Part shown: in pieces, positions 22,882-36,002 of the stretch | Position numbering within the stretch: the stretch's first letter is position 1 | How the letters are laid out: every line of letters begins with the position of its first letter | NCBI GenBank assembly: GCA_035041965.1 | Contig: JAPYMA010000408.1 | Location: 186,001 to 250,000 of the forward strand | Reading direction: 5' to 3' | Length of the DNA stretch: 64,000 bases | Source: Anisakis pegreffii | Lineage: Eukaryota > Nematoda > Chromadorea > Rhabditida > Anisakidae | Made by a program: the position numbers and the translations under genes | Notes under the pieces: generated by a model | Seen by the model: only the letters and a program-made list of their open reading frames with translations | Database searches by the model: none | What the model was told of the DNA's origin: nothing

Positions 22882-23717
22882 CAGTGGTTCTCATAGGGGA
22901 TGAAATTACCCATTTTGGGCAATTTTGAGTTGTCAAGGGAAATGGAGGGAGTCGGAAAAATAGTATTTCGTGTAGTTATGTTATAATATAACGTCATTGT
23001 GATGGTGTTAAAAGTGATGGCAACACTCTTCATTCTCACATTTTCTGAGTATCATTTGCTTCTCCGGATCTAACAGGGTTTTCATTCTTTTCATTGCTGC
23101 TATAATCACTCTCATAGCTTTTATCACCGAAAGTATTCTCTTCTGATAATTTCTCGTTCATTTCACTTCACAATTAACGTCAAATTCTCATTCTATCAAA
23201 TACACTCTATAATTGATCGTTTGTCTATCGAACGTTGTTGAGCAGTAGAATTCGATTGCTGTATTGTTGATTTCGGCTGTCAACACTCGTCAACTTATCT
23301 AGTAAATAGTATACGCTACAGAATGAGAAATTGATTTGAACTGTGAAGTGAAATGATACGAAGTGAATGATAAAAACTCATCAATAGAACGATATTCGCA
23401 TGTAATAGCTATGAGAGTGAATACAACACGTCTGAAAAGAATGAGAAATCATCTAAATGAGTTTGAATCGAGCGTGTCGTATACAATAACTTGTCATGCA
23501 ATCATATTCGATTGATAATGAGCAACGTAACAGTCTAAGAGAAGGCCCAACGATGTCAATTACCATCATGGACGTGCTAACAAAATTGAACCTAATGGTC
23601 ATCTGAACATAACATGTGCGATTTCCATATTTAAGGAGTGGGAGGGGGGGGATAGTGGTGGATAACGGTGACAGATCATCAAAAGGGGTAATGGAGCACC
23701 GGACGTGAGAACCACTG
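22882..23717. mobile_element. Foldback hAT-like MITE, intact copy
   Basis: The 836-bp element runs from CAGTGGTTCTCATAGG to GTGAGAACCACTG. The flanking octamers TTTCAAAG and TTCTAAAG agree at six of eight positions, consistent with a decayed 8-bp hAT target duplication. Inside, a left arm (about 23075-23215) is the diverged reverse complement of a right arm (about 23310-23455); shared blocks include CACTCTCATAGC and TTTCTCATTC. The whole can fold into a long hairpin. No transposase frame is present. A truncated, inverted copy lies at about 55090-55660. Confidence 0.75.
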
Positions 23718-26700
23718 TTCTAAAGGCTCGAATAATTTTTCTTTAATCATTGACAAATAAGCATGCTGACGTCAATCGCGATCTGCGCCAGTGTTTCAAT
23801 CAAAGTGTATTTCAACAACATGAACATAGAAAATAATCGTGGAATTCATTCGTATCCATTCATTTTTAATAATGCTCTTCCAGGTGGTGTGAAAATATCT
23901 GAAGCTTGAACACTTCTCGGTGTTCTCGTTGAAAGAACCGATGAAAGAGATGAGCTTTCCCATCAATGAAAGAAAATTGTTGTGAAAACGTGGTTGGTCA
24001 CTTTGCATAACACAAGGCAGCAGGGAATTTATTGCAGATGAGCCATTACCAGCTAATTTTAGCATGCTGCTGCCTTGAAATCAACAATTTCATTCATTGC
24101 ATCATGTTTTCATTTTGTGTGAAGCGCAAACGGAGGAATTGTCATAACTTTGTAGCAGTTTTTGAACTACGTCTATACTTCTTCTGTACATCCAAACAAA
24201 TGTTTTGTTCTCCTTTCCTACAGATAATCTGAATCATGCTTCAAGTGGCATTCAAATGACTTGTGTAAGTAATGCAGATAACTTTTGCTGTGTTTGCGGA
24301 TAGTGTACATCCAAGCGACAACTAGAAACGTGACAACTGTCATGAAATTTGCCTGTAGCACTTATCGACCCCCACAAAGTAAATCTTTCACCTCATCACA
24401 TGAAGCGTGGCCTTATGAACGGTATGCATCATCAAGGTAGTAGTGGTTTCCAAAAGGGACATTGTCAAAAGCTAACCGTAAGCTAAACGCTGCAGTTTTC
24501 ACTGAGTCACATCCGCAAGGGTGCGTCCAATCGTTAGATAGTTATTCCAGTATGCTTAACATGAAACGTCACATAAAAAGAATTTAGGGTACTTCTGTAA
24601 CATAAACAGGTGAGGAAAAAATGAAGAATAGGGGTTTTTGGTCACAATTAATGTGGACATGGTAGGAGATATTTGTGAAACATACCAAAAATCAGTATCA
24701 TCAAGTTCATAAGAATCAGTAGATCACTTGTGAGTAACGGGGAAAAAAATTGAAATTCGTTGCTTGGTGTAATTGAAGATAAAATTTACGTTTCACTAAA
24801 ATCCGTACGGTTTGAAAGCGAAAACTCATCGAGAGTTGTTTACATATAAATGTGTTCAAATTTCACTGAGATTCCGTTTCAATCATATGAAAGTTGATGA
24901 TGAGATGCCGCCTATATCTACAGAAGTCATCTGCATCTCAGAAAAGGAATCACTTCTACGCTTTCTTAAGCATTCCTTTCCTAGACGTAGGCATTCAGTC
25001 GCAAGAATGCGTAGCACTAATGAAATGCGCTTAACTCTCGTATGAGTAGTTATGAGTTCATGTTATTGTGTATTATGCTCTCGTAAATGATCTCTGTCGC
25101 AAAGTAACAATACAGTATTATTTATTTTCATTCTTTGTTTCCTTTCCAGCAAATTTGCATGGTTCATTTCAGATATGAAATTATTGCGTGTGTGCACACT
25201 TGTGGTCGTATCGATGTGTTATAGAATCCAAACGAATGAACAAGTTCATACATTCATTGAGTTCATATACAAACTCCTATGGACATTATAGAACGAGTGA
25301 CAAAATTAACGGCACTCATTGTATATTAATGTGAAGTAATCCATCGCATAGAGCATTCGTTAAAAATGGATGCATGAATGACATCTGACATAATGATGTT
25401 GTTAGAGGCTCATTCATGTTCATGAATGTAATATGGAAATGAGTGTGTTTCAGTACTGTTGCAAATCAAATGAATTGAATAATCATGTTTTGAATTGAAA
25501 ATGCTCGTGTTGGTTTGTGTCATTAGACATTAATTAATGATAGCGGCAAGCAAGTTTTATGGCATTTCTCTTGCATGTAACTGCCCTATCAACACATCTA
25601 CATTCCACTGCCATCATCAATTCGCAAATACAGTTGTGCGTGTGGCTGGGTGTTTCGCACTCCTGCAAAACAACTCACATAAACATACACAAGCCTGCTG
25701 CTATCGCTCTTCCTTTCTATATCGCTTGCTCATTTCCTATCCGCTACATTTTGATTTATGCCCCGTCAAACTAGGAACCTTTATTCTAGGCTTTATTCAA
25801 ACCGTGAGATGCTTCGATTCTGATGGATTCATTTTTCGTTCGCTCTTGAGAAAAACATTAGCAATTCGACTGAAAGCAATCATATTGAACGGATCGGAAG
25901 AATAATTTGTTGCGAATGCTCTCTTTTGATTTTCTAACAGAGAATTTTGTTTGCTTAAGATGTGGACGCCATATGTACATATTGAGATGATATTATTTAA
26001 TGATAGCATTCAAGCTGCCACGCCGATTATGGTAGCTTCATCATGCCCATCTATTTTATTTGTTACATTCACCATTTCTCACATCTTGTGACGTGTCTCA
26101 AAGACGATTGCAATATTAGTTTGATATTTTGAGTATCGTAACTGTTGATGTATTCCACAATTCCTTTCGACTACATCTAATCTCTGGCATTTTACTGGTC
26201 CATTCGAGTTTTCGAACTTGAAATGATGGCAGAGAATTTCGATTATTAAAATCCAGCAGCTGCATCTAATGACCATCGGCATTAATCACGCCAGTGTATA
26301 TGCGTAAATTATCTCAACCGTCAGGGGGCATTCTTGTTTTCTCTCTTTCACTGAGTCTTGTGGAAACACATATGCCTCTGTTAATTGTAAGGTTGATAAG
26401 AGGAATAATATTTCCTTTGTACATTTGGGATTCAACGATGCCAATGTTGATCAGTAAGGCTGGTCGTCACTTCTCTGAGCCCAGTGATCTTTAGAAGTGT
26501 GGCCTCAAATGACGATATGCTTCCGACTGCGTGCGCAGTGAGGCGGGTTCATCCCATTTGGGGATTTTTTCTTCTGGGGGAATCTCTTCCTGTTCTTTCG
26601 TTTTCTATGGGAATTCGTTTTCCCCTCGGTAAAAACTGGTTTCCGCAAAACTTTTCTTGATTACTGCCATCATCGACGAATCCCTCTTTTTAATTCACAT

Positions 26701-27127
26701 AAATCTTCTAACACTTAGGAGGGAATCATTTCACCTATCTGGGGTCCACCTCCTTCCATACGAGGAAGCCTTCAACAACGCCTGTAGACCCTGAATTGAT
26801 TCAATTTTGCAGAGGAGCGATTTTCTGCACATTTGATACTACCAATTTCCTTATGTTTTGTCGCTGATATTCTTAGACAGTAGTAGCAGTGGTGTGACTG
26901 TTTTTGATGATCTTCATTTGTTAATTTTAATCTCTATGCGAAGCTTTAAAATGGTTGAAATCACATCAGAAGATGACATGAATGAATAATCCTCAAATGA
27001 AATCTGTCTCATTGTGGAATTTTTGCGCGGACGAGATTTTGTATACTTATTTGTTGAGATCACAATGTTAAATATGATCACTGATTATTTGTTGTTTCAT
27101 TTTGTTCATGTCATTTGAGTTTGCAGA
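23718..27127. other. Intergenic, no gene recognised
   Basis: Only short open frames without splice context or family motifs were seen. A TTTGCAG at 27127 precedes the first GnT-I coding exon and may be a cis- or trans-splice acceptor for its leader. Confidence 0.4.
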
Positions 27128-27232
27128 TATGATAAGTCGTTATCAGGTGATTACATCGACCTCGTTGTGACACAGCTCAATCAAGCACCGCATCACCAAA
27201 TACCGCGGCTGCATTCTCAATCCATATTCGCG

Positions 27233-30200
27233 ATGAAAATCTTTTCTCTGGTACCCACCAAGTTACGTAGACGATTATGTGGTTAGTTCATCGATTTTTT
27301 TTTTCGGTTTTGTTATTCCTCGATCCATTTGATAACTCTATCTCCAGTTCTCCTATTTGTTATTTCCTTTTAATGACGTGCATGCTCATGACTGGAACAT
27401 AACAATTTTGAATAAGCCCATCCTATTCAAATTTGCTTAAGTAAACTTATCATTAGCAGTGCCACGTGTTGCTCGTTACAGCTGTGATCGTGAGGAAAAT
27501 GAGGAATCGGAGAAATTTCATATATTTTTTTTGCAGAATTTCTGGTAGTTGATTTATAAATATTATGTAAATCAGATCAGTCTAAAGTTTGACTTCATTT
27601 TCAAATTCATCAGTCAGTTTAGCTTTATTGTTTTGCACCGTCGCGGTGTGTTTTCTGTTATGATGGGGGAAGTTTTTATGCGAACCTGTCAAGAATGTCT
27701 TCAAGTCTTATTCGTATTTTCGCTGCGCTGCTTTGTTCTCGTCTATCACCATGTTCAGCCATTCGTCCACAAATTTGTTCAGTTATTGTTGCGGCGACGT
27801 AAGGGTTATTGTATTCGTTCGATGTTATTATAAATCAAACTATTTCTTCCATTCAAAATTGTTATGTTCCTCCTGTATGCCAGTGACCACTTTAAAAACC
27901 TTATCAACACAGTCATTCTGTTTTTATATGAATTTGAGCACGGAATGTGCTATGTTGAAATTGTAATTGTTCTAATCATAATTTTTTTGAGGTTCGGTGA
28001 GAACTCGACAACTCATAGCAATCTGTTCGTTAACGGCCGTTGTTTTCCTTTTGTTGCATCAAGGTCCACTTTTTTCATCTGTTGATGAGAAACCACAGGT
28101 CAGTTGATTGCCCATTTCACTGATGTTATTGTCTAAGTCGCCCTGTGGGGTAGTTCAGCTTCTTGGAAGTCTTGTGTACGGTTTTATCCAGACTAAACAA
28201 GTACATTAAAGCTTTACGAGTAGCTTGTTTCTTCATTAAAGAACTGCAGTTTCCTTAAAGAACATTAAAGAACTCGGTTTTCATTGTCTATAAATTCTTT
28301 TTTTATTATTTTTTTTCGACATTGTTTGATCAAAAGATTACCGTCGCTTTTTTAGATGAATGATCGCAAAATATTAGAAAGTGACAATGTGGTAGTGGTG
28401 CCACAAGTTGTTGATGCTGATAACGGAGATGTCAAACGACTGAAACATCCAAAAAATGGTGTCAGATTTACTAAACAGGTCGGTTTTTTATTGAATAAGA
28501 ATGGATGTAGCATTTGTTGGTTATTATTGATAAGACAGATATTTATGCGATAGAGAAGAATCATTTGCATATTGGACGCTCAAATTCACGTCTAGCGGCT
28601 CTCAAAGAACCTAAAAATGTCGAGTTGAAATGAAGTGAAAGTAAACCGATTGAGGTTATTGGAGAGAATTCAGTAGAAGAAACTTATCAAAAATTTTGAA
28701 AGGAACAGTAAGTAAAATGTTGAACAACTTCATTGTTTGAATAACAGAATTTCGCGGTCATTCAAAGTTTTTTTGAATCTATCGAAATTTTATTTGAAGC
28801 AATCAGAGCTTTCATCTGGATCGAACACGGTAACCGATGATCAGCCAGTGACAGTAGTGTTAGTGATATGTGCCATACGACCAGCTGCTATCAAAAATCA
28901 TCTTCAGCAATTGATTAGGTTATTTTTGAATTATTTTTTAGAGAGGATTAGTTGTAGCTATCTGTTATTATTAGCATTAGGGAATTGATTATGAATTTAA
29001 TATTAGTCGTTCATTCTTATTTCAAATCTCTTGTCATACAGTCTTAGTAATTGTTCCGAAACCCATTATGAATTGTTATTGATGGTTGAAGTTGAATTCA
29101 TTTCGAAAAGCGACTCTCATGTCGATGGTATGCAGATTATATTGAAAGCGAATTTTGAAGTCAAATTCACAATATATATTTCATTTGCTGCTTTGATCGT
29201 TTTATTGATTGTAACGTTTAAGGTTACGTCCATCTTCAAAAGCATTCCCAATTGTTGTAAGTCAAGACGGAACACTCAGTTCCGTAACGAACGTGATCAA
29301 AGAATTTGTCAATGAGACCGAGCATATCCATTTTATTCAGGTATCATTTCTTTCTATTCCGACGTTACAATCTTCGACTTTTTCGCAGAATTTTCTTGCA
29401 GTTTTTAAAAAAATTTTGCAAATACCGCTTTTTTCAATTGATTATCTCTTTGGCAGAATATCGCTGATTGTAGTTCGTTCGTTACTGTTTTGTTATATCA
29501 AATCAAACTATTCGATTGTCTGTCAAATGATATCAACCAGCTGTAAGTGATTGAGATGGCACAGAATTTGATCAAAACGATTATTGAGATTACGCACCTC
29601 ACGGATATAGCAGCGGTTTTAATTGCGTTACTGGGACGTGACTTGGTTAAATTGGAAAAGCAGTGTCAAATGTGGTTCATATGTGTTGTTCTTTCAGCAC
29701 ACTGAACGCAAAGCTCAAAATAATGAAGCGGCAAAAAAAGCGAAAAATTATTTTTTCATTGCACAACATTATAAATGGGCACTTGATAAGATTTTTTTCG
29801 AAATGAATTATGATACGGCCATTATCACTGAAGGTTATTGTTGCTGAATTTTTTGTTGTTGTTGTCATTGATCGTGTTTCGTTCGTTTATCAATTGACCC
29901 CTCCATTTCACTGGATTACATTCTTCGTAAATGTTCATGGTTTGGAGTATATTCGATGCTTTTTTTTGCAGATGATTTGGACATTGCTGAGGATTTCTTC
30001 TCGTATTTCTCGGCAACAAGATATTTGCTGAGGAGTGATCCAACGATATGGTGCATTAGTGCATGGAATGATAATGGCGGTAACAATATTACGGACAGGT
30101 CTCGAAGTGACATTCTTTATCGGACAGATTTCTTTCCTGGACTTGGTAAGATATTATTATTAATGATAATTGATTCACACTGAACTTGTTGAACTAATAT

Positions 30201-32130
30201 TGTATTTGCAGTCAAATTATAATTCAGTTAAATAGTTGGTGCGTTTGGTCACTTGAATGCGTTCAGTGCGCATGGGCGATAATTATGAATGAATTACTGT
30301 GGTGTTTTATTACGATTACTTTATTTAAGGATGGGAATTGACAGTCGATTTATGGAGAGAGTTATCTGCGAAATGGCCGTTGACTTATTGGGATGATTGG
30401 CTCAGACGACAAGACGTTCGTCAAGGCAGAGTCTGTATACGACCTGAGGTGTCACGAACAGCTCATAATAATAAGGTTGCGGGTAAGGGAACGAGTGGGT
30501 ACGTTATATGATCTGTTTTCTGTTCTCACCTTATACTTTCGAATGTGCATTCTCAGTCAGTGAATTCGTTCGTTCATCTTCTTACTGTAAAATAAAATGC
30601 ACATATGGAATTGACCTGGTCATTTAAATGTTAATAATGATACTGATATTGATTTGGTAAAAATACATTTTCACGAATTATTTCCAGTAATCACAAGCAC
30701 TTTCATATTATCTGTGGGTTTGTTTTCGTTAGTCGATGGAATAGTTGCTCAGATTTATTTGATTCTCTAACTTTCAGTGGTCTGTACAAATCATACTTGG
30801 CATCGATTCATTTGCCGGAAACACCAATCGATTTTTCATTACTCGATTTATCGTATCTGACCAAAGACAACTACGATAGGTGAGTGAGGGGAACGTCGAA
30901 AATAACTTACATCTGGATTTCGCTGTTAAAATGTTTTATGCATGGGAAAATTATATTGGAAGCGGCATTTTGCCTGACAGATTTCACATGAGATTTAGAA
31001 AAACTCTTCAATTTTTAATATCAAAGTATTTTTGAATTTCATTTTATCCTAAAATGTATTCGATGTATTTATGTTTTGTAGGAGATTATTGAAGCGATTG
31101 AGTGAAACGAAAAATATTTCAATCGACGAGATTTTAAAACCGACGAAATTATCGGCAGAGAATTCTTATTTGGTGGTTTATAAAACGCCGAGAGAATATC
31201 GTCGTATAGCTCGAGCAGTTGGACTCATGATCGATATTAGGGTTAATATTTTGTCGTCTTATTCCAGGGTCTTTATTTCATTTTTTTACATATTCATTTT
31301 TGGGTGAAATAGTCTCATTCTGTTGGATTATGGCTTAGAAATTCAACGGATTAGAAAAAAGTCATGAGATGTTCACTTCGTTAAGTTAGCTTTATCTTCA
31401 TCTTTAGGTTTCATCTAAGAAATGCTCATTTGATGATCATTTTGCCGTGCATATATTTCATGTCGAATGAGGCCTCGTTAATCGATGGCATTTTAATGAA
31501 TCATTCAAAGAACTTCAACCTTCAACTCTTTAGTTTTGTTGTTTTAATGCTTGATCGTTGTTTCCATCGTGTTGCTCATTTCAGTCAGGAATGGCACGTA
31601 CCGCCTACTACGGAATTGTGTCGTTTATGTTGGGATCAAGTCGTGTTTATGCTATATCTGCACACGTTTACGCAGATCCGAACTTCTTATCACGACCAAG
31701 TTCGGATTTTTACACGGAGGATTGGGACAAGATGAGCAGATATCTCGACTTCCAGGAAACTTATTGTAAGCCTGGCAAGTGAGTGTGACCTGAATTTTCA
31801 ATTTCATGAATGTCGTTCAAGTTTTGAAATTGATCGAGATCTGTTTCGATATCATCGAAACTGCAGTCAAATGCATAGCACTTAAATGCAGTAATCATGT
31901 TTTTTGTGTAGTTCTCCACTTAATGGCTCCCTTCGTGTGTAGGTGATATGAACTGAATTTATTTGCATGTAAGCGTTAATTATAATCTTATTGTATATTT
32001 TTAATTTGATAAACGCTGTTGAAGGTTTACGGGTGATTGCGATCCAAATAATCCGAAATTAAAAGAATGGTTTGCAAAGAAACGATTAACAAAGAGACTC
32101 CAATCATGGGGTGAGATGATTGTCAATTAA
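27233..32130 (+). CDS. MGAT1: N-acetylglucosaminyltransferase I (GnT-I)
   Basis: Alpha-1,3-mannosyl-glycoprotein 2-beta-N-acetylglucosaminyltransferase adds the first GlcNAc to Man5 N-glycans in the Golgi. Fourteen exons join in phase: 27233-27281, 27623-27656, 27992-28028, 28356-28478, 28535-28618, 28800-28918, 29223-29340, 29698-29833, 29972-30145, 30330-30498, 30778-30879, 31082-31241, 31585-31778 and 32025-32130 (TAA). The product is 534 residues. It starts with a basic tail (KLRRRL), then a short signal anchor (about 15-30) and a stem with an NST sequon. The catalytic domain begins near residue 126 (VTVVLVICAIRP) and shows FPIVVSQD, the metal/UDP-binding EDD (233-235), WCISAWNDNG, YRTDFFPGLGW and the YWDDW segment (312-315) holding the expected catalytic aspartate. 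The last ~80 residues extend beyond the vertebrate enzyme's end. The three N-terminal exons are my least certain; from 28800 on the identity is secure. C. elegans has three paralogues (gly-12, gly-13, gly-14); which one this matches is not decided. Confidence 0.92.
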
Positions 32131-34929
32131 TGAGCAGATTCACACGTGGGTCGTCTCATTCGAGTAAGTTCCTTTCAGAATTTCAATTCACGAACTGAAT
32201 TTACTTTTTCATGATGAGGTTGTTTCAGGTTTTCTTTAAAAACGAACTTTGGTTTATTTTTTACCATTATTGACATTTTTGTTCATTATCTTACCATTGT
32301 AGACATAATTATTGTGAGGTTTTATGATTGCAGTTTTTGTTGTCATATACTCTGAGTCATGTTGGGTATTGTAGCCGTTCTCGAAGTGTTCAACGTCGAT
32401 ACAAATGTGACTCGTCGAGAAGTGTATCAACTAGTACAATAATTTCATCCATCGCAGAAGTTATGTATTTATTTATTTATCATATTTCATTTGGAGTTGT
32501 CAGCTCTGTCTTCCACGAATCATTTCTTACGATTATATTCTTTACTTTTTCAGTTTGTGTCATGTGACTGTTATGGTAACTTCTTCCACAGTTGTTTGTT
32601 ATATCACTGCTGATCGTTATATTTCAAATAATTTCTCAAATCCGGGGGTGTTTCTCGTTATCTTTTTCCTGTTGAACATAGGGAAGGGATATCTGAAAAA
32701 TACGCTTTCATCATATGTTTTGTCACTCAAAATTTGCTCATATGTAGTGTTATTGAATTGTTAATAAGATTACTTAGCACATTCGAATTCGATTTCATTC
32801 CGGTACTTCGTGAGATTTCCAACGTTAAATTTACCGTTTGGATCGACGTATTGTTCTTACAGTCAGTCGTATCTCACAGTGTTGTTTAATTATTTCTGCA
32901 TTACTTTGTTATTGTTATTCATTTGTTGCGTTTTCTCTTGGAATCGATGAATCATGTCTGTCTAGTTTTTGAATGTAGTCTTCTTGTTACTACTTTGATG
33001 TTTAATTCGAAATTTTGTTGAGTGATTTGATCAAATCCATAACGGTGAGTTTATTTTATTTCGTTTGAGTTTGCGGGTTTATTTATGATTTTATTGGAAC
33101 ATTTGTGTTGAAGAATTTATGTTGGTTGATATTTCCATTCGCATAATGATGAAAGTGCTATGTGATGATATCGCTGCGCTATTTCTGTTCATCACCATCG
33201 CTCTGAGGAGATAAAATTAATTCTGAATGTTTGCATAGATTCAGAAGATTAGATAGTATAATTGCTATGAATTTAGCCATTCAACTGTTTGCATTTATTG
33301 AAGTGAGCTTATGGATGGCGGTGATAGAGATACATTATGAGGTAATCGGATTGTTGTTGTTGAGAGTTGTAACTGAAATATGCTAAAATCATTTGTTAGT
33401 TACGTTGATTGTTCTGTGGCAATTCGCTGAAACAGAGCCCTTTATGTGTGAGTGAATTAATGCTATTGACAAATGAATGATGTTAATGGCTAATGTTTAA
33501 CTGTTTTCCACAGTTTTTCCCTTCCATTCGTATTTGCATTCGTTGTGTTACCGATCGTATTCCTTGAATAATGACCGTATATGTTCCCTCTACCTTTTCT
33601 TGAACTGAAATAAACTTCTTGTTCTGAAACTATCACATTTCGATGCCATTATATCATGATGTATAACCATAATTATATGCAATCTAAAAATTTCTTGTTG
33701 TTCTGTTTCTTCTGTGATTTCTGATTCCGGTTGATCTGTGCGTCTTTTAACCATTTTTCATCATTGTGTCACATACTGGCGTATAACGTCTTATTTCTGT
33801 AATATAGCTATCGATTTGAATTGTTTCGTGTGCCATCTTCCGTAATTTTACATCACCATCGGTTGAGTTCTATGTTTACAAACGGTGTAAGATGAGCGTT
33901 TCCATAGGTTCGAACGAGAACTGAAATCACTTCCCCAGCGAATAGATGTGAAATCTGATAGATTCTTCATTCGGTGTCAGAGCGAGGTGCTTCTGTACGT
34001 GACACGTTGTTTTATCACGGTTGAGTGTAATCAGTAATTTGATGTCGTTTTTGATCTCAATAAATCATTCTCCTCGATTATCAATTTGCATTTCGTTGCG
34101 CACTATGCAAACCGCATTATTTCGATCCGTTCACGGATCAAGAGCCTTTTGCTATCAATAAGTCTATTTGTTTCTTTGGTTGATTTAGTCAGTAATTACA
34201 GCTCGTTATGAGTTAAGGCCTATCTTTTGTCAGCAGTATCACCTCCCTTCCTTGATATCACTCTTCCCGCACAGCTAATACTAACAATAAAGATAATTAT
34301 CAATTCCCGTGAAGTGCTAATTTCGAATACTTAATTGGTGATCGTAGAAGCGTAGCGTTGATCTCCCCTATTGCCCAAAAATTTCTGGGGACTGGTCATG
34401 AAATGAGCTCAAAAATGCATTGAGGTGAATCAAGTGAACATGCACTATTCTTTCAGTGATTGTTCACAGCAACTGCTGCAAACAACCGATAGTCGTAAAC
34501 CAGTGGCTTTTCTGAATCACTGATAAGTAACGATTCTGATTATTGCAGATTCACAACGGTCAGCCTATTCATTTCATAATAATGAGTGTTTTTGCCACAC
34601 ATTTTTTGAATAATTAAACAGTCGGGCAGCAGCAATGTCATTCAATAACCGTAACCAGTAGGTTCAACTGATCTCGAACAAGCCACTCACAATCAGTGCA
34701 AATGTGACCAATACTAATCGTTAAAGCTTATTCAAATTCTGCTTAGTCCTCCCTCTTTCGTGATTTGCTTGTGTCGAGGAAGAATGCACGGTACGACTCG
34801 CAGATAAACGTTCAATCGACAAAATCGGTTGATATTACATCAAATTACGTTCATGATAAATGCATGGAGTTACAATTACGTTAAGGCGGTGAGCGGTTGA
34901 TTTGTCGATCGTTCTATGCGATCGGCAAA

Positions 34930-35112
34930 ATGTTCGTCACTGTTGCGACTGTTTTTTGGATTGTTGTTGGTATTCGGCTGGATTTAATTATGCAAATTAC
35001 CTATGGCAATAGGCACTCGTTATTGGCTGGCTGTGGAGTGCTTGATATGCCGATTGCTATGGGTCTACTCGGTTACATAATTCGTTTATTATTGACAACG
35101 AAAGATTACTGA
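34930..35112 (+). CDS. Small hypothetical membrane-protein frame
   Basis: An ATG at 34930 opens 60 codons with two hydrophobic stretches (TVATVFWIVVGI and MPIAMGLLGYIIRLLL) separated by a short polar loop, ending TGA. No family was recognised and no partner exon was found. It may be an isolated exon or a chance frame. Confidence 0.22.
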   Translation: MFVTVATVFWIVVGIRLDLIMQITYGNRHSLLAGCGVLDMPIAMGLLGYIIRLLLTTKDY

Positions 35113-35383
35113 TTCATAAATGTTGGTTGTTCCAAACAACTACTCTGAACGATCGTTGGACAAGTGTTCAGTCGATCAATCGGAATGTATTCCCGGGCTC
35201 CTTTCGAGTCTCTCTCCCTAGAAATCATTGGGCAATATGGGAGAGTAGCCCAAAACCTCTGTGCTTGCCAGATCAATAATCCAAGTTCAAATTTCATGAA
35301 GACAGATGATTCCAAACGCTATTATCGTTAGCTGCGCGGAAAGAAGAAAGCCAAGGAAGGAAGAATGTTATATTGGTGATAAC

Positions 35384-35432
35384 AGAGAGGCATAAACTCG
35401 TAATGAGTTTGATTTGCTGATTAAATAAATAA
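35384..35432 (+). repeat. Dispersed repeat end (copy A) with TAAA-rich tail
   Basis: About 50 bases (…GGCATAAACTCGTAATGAG…) are nearly the reverse complement of 58166-58216. The copy runs into TTAAATAAATAAAATAAAA, a tail like those of non-LTR retroposons. No coding sequence is attached. Confidence 0.5.
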
Positions 35433-36002
35433 AATAAAAGATAAATGCATTATGAAAATGCACTTTTAAAACATAAATGAAACAAGATGAATGAACACAC
35501 GAATTCTTCTACCGAATCAAATTTGAATTTATTCAAATTTATTGGTTGTGTTATAAAGTTTTTGCCAGTGAACCGTTTTCATTGATTATCCCCAAATACC
35601 TGTTCTCTCAAACTTGATGCTGTAACGAATGCAATAAAATTCTATCAATCTAGGTATATGGTGGGCAAATACTTACTGATTCAAATGTATGTATGTAAAT
35701 TTTGAAATTTCAGCACTTAACATTGAATCAGATTGATTTATCTTATTCATTCATTTGATTGAATAGATACTCATAATCACTTTTCATATTCCTCATAAGA
35801 TTTTCACCGACACATTCCATCGTCATTGTACAATGAATCGCATGTCATCGGCAGTGTTGTTTTTATTGCCGTATTCCTTCTTAAATTAGTTCCCTCGGTG
35901 CTAAATTTGTTCACTGTGCAGTATTTGCGAAGAGAGCAGGCTTATTTGATTATTTGTTGAATTTGACCGTCGCAATCAACGTCGAGAACACAAGTTTCAG
36001 CA

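Larger units (their letters stand above)
32131..36002. other. Intergenic, mostly without recognisable features
   Basis: Short frames only, apart from a small membrane-like frame at 34930-35112 and a dispersed repeat tail at 35384-35432. It separates the GnT-I gene from the tetraspanin gene; both are on the plus strand. Confidence 0.4.

Noticed and set aside
29031..29315. 94-codon frame inside the GnT-I gene
   Set aside because: It overlaps a real exon (29223-29340) in a different frame. The alternative frame gives the conserved FPIVVSQD segment and fits the splice phases.
31430..31782. Overlapping open frames around 31.5 kb
   Set aside because: The exon 31585-31778 in the GnT-I frame explains the region; the other two frames are shadows.
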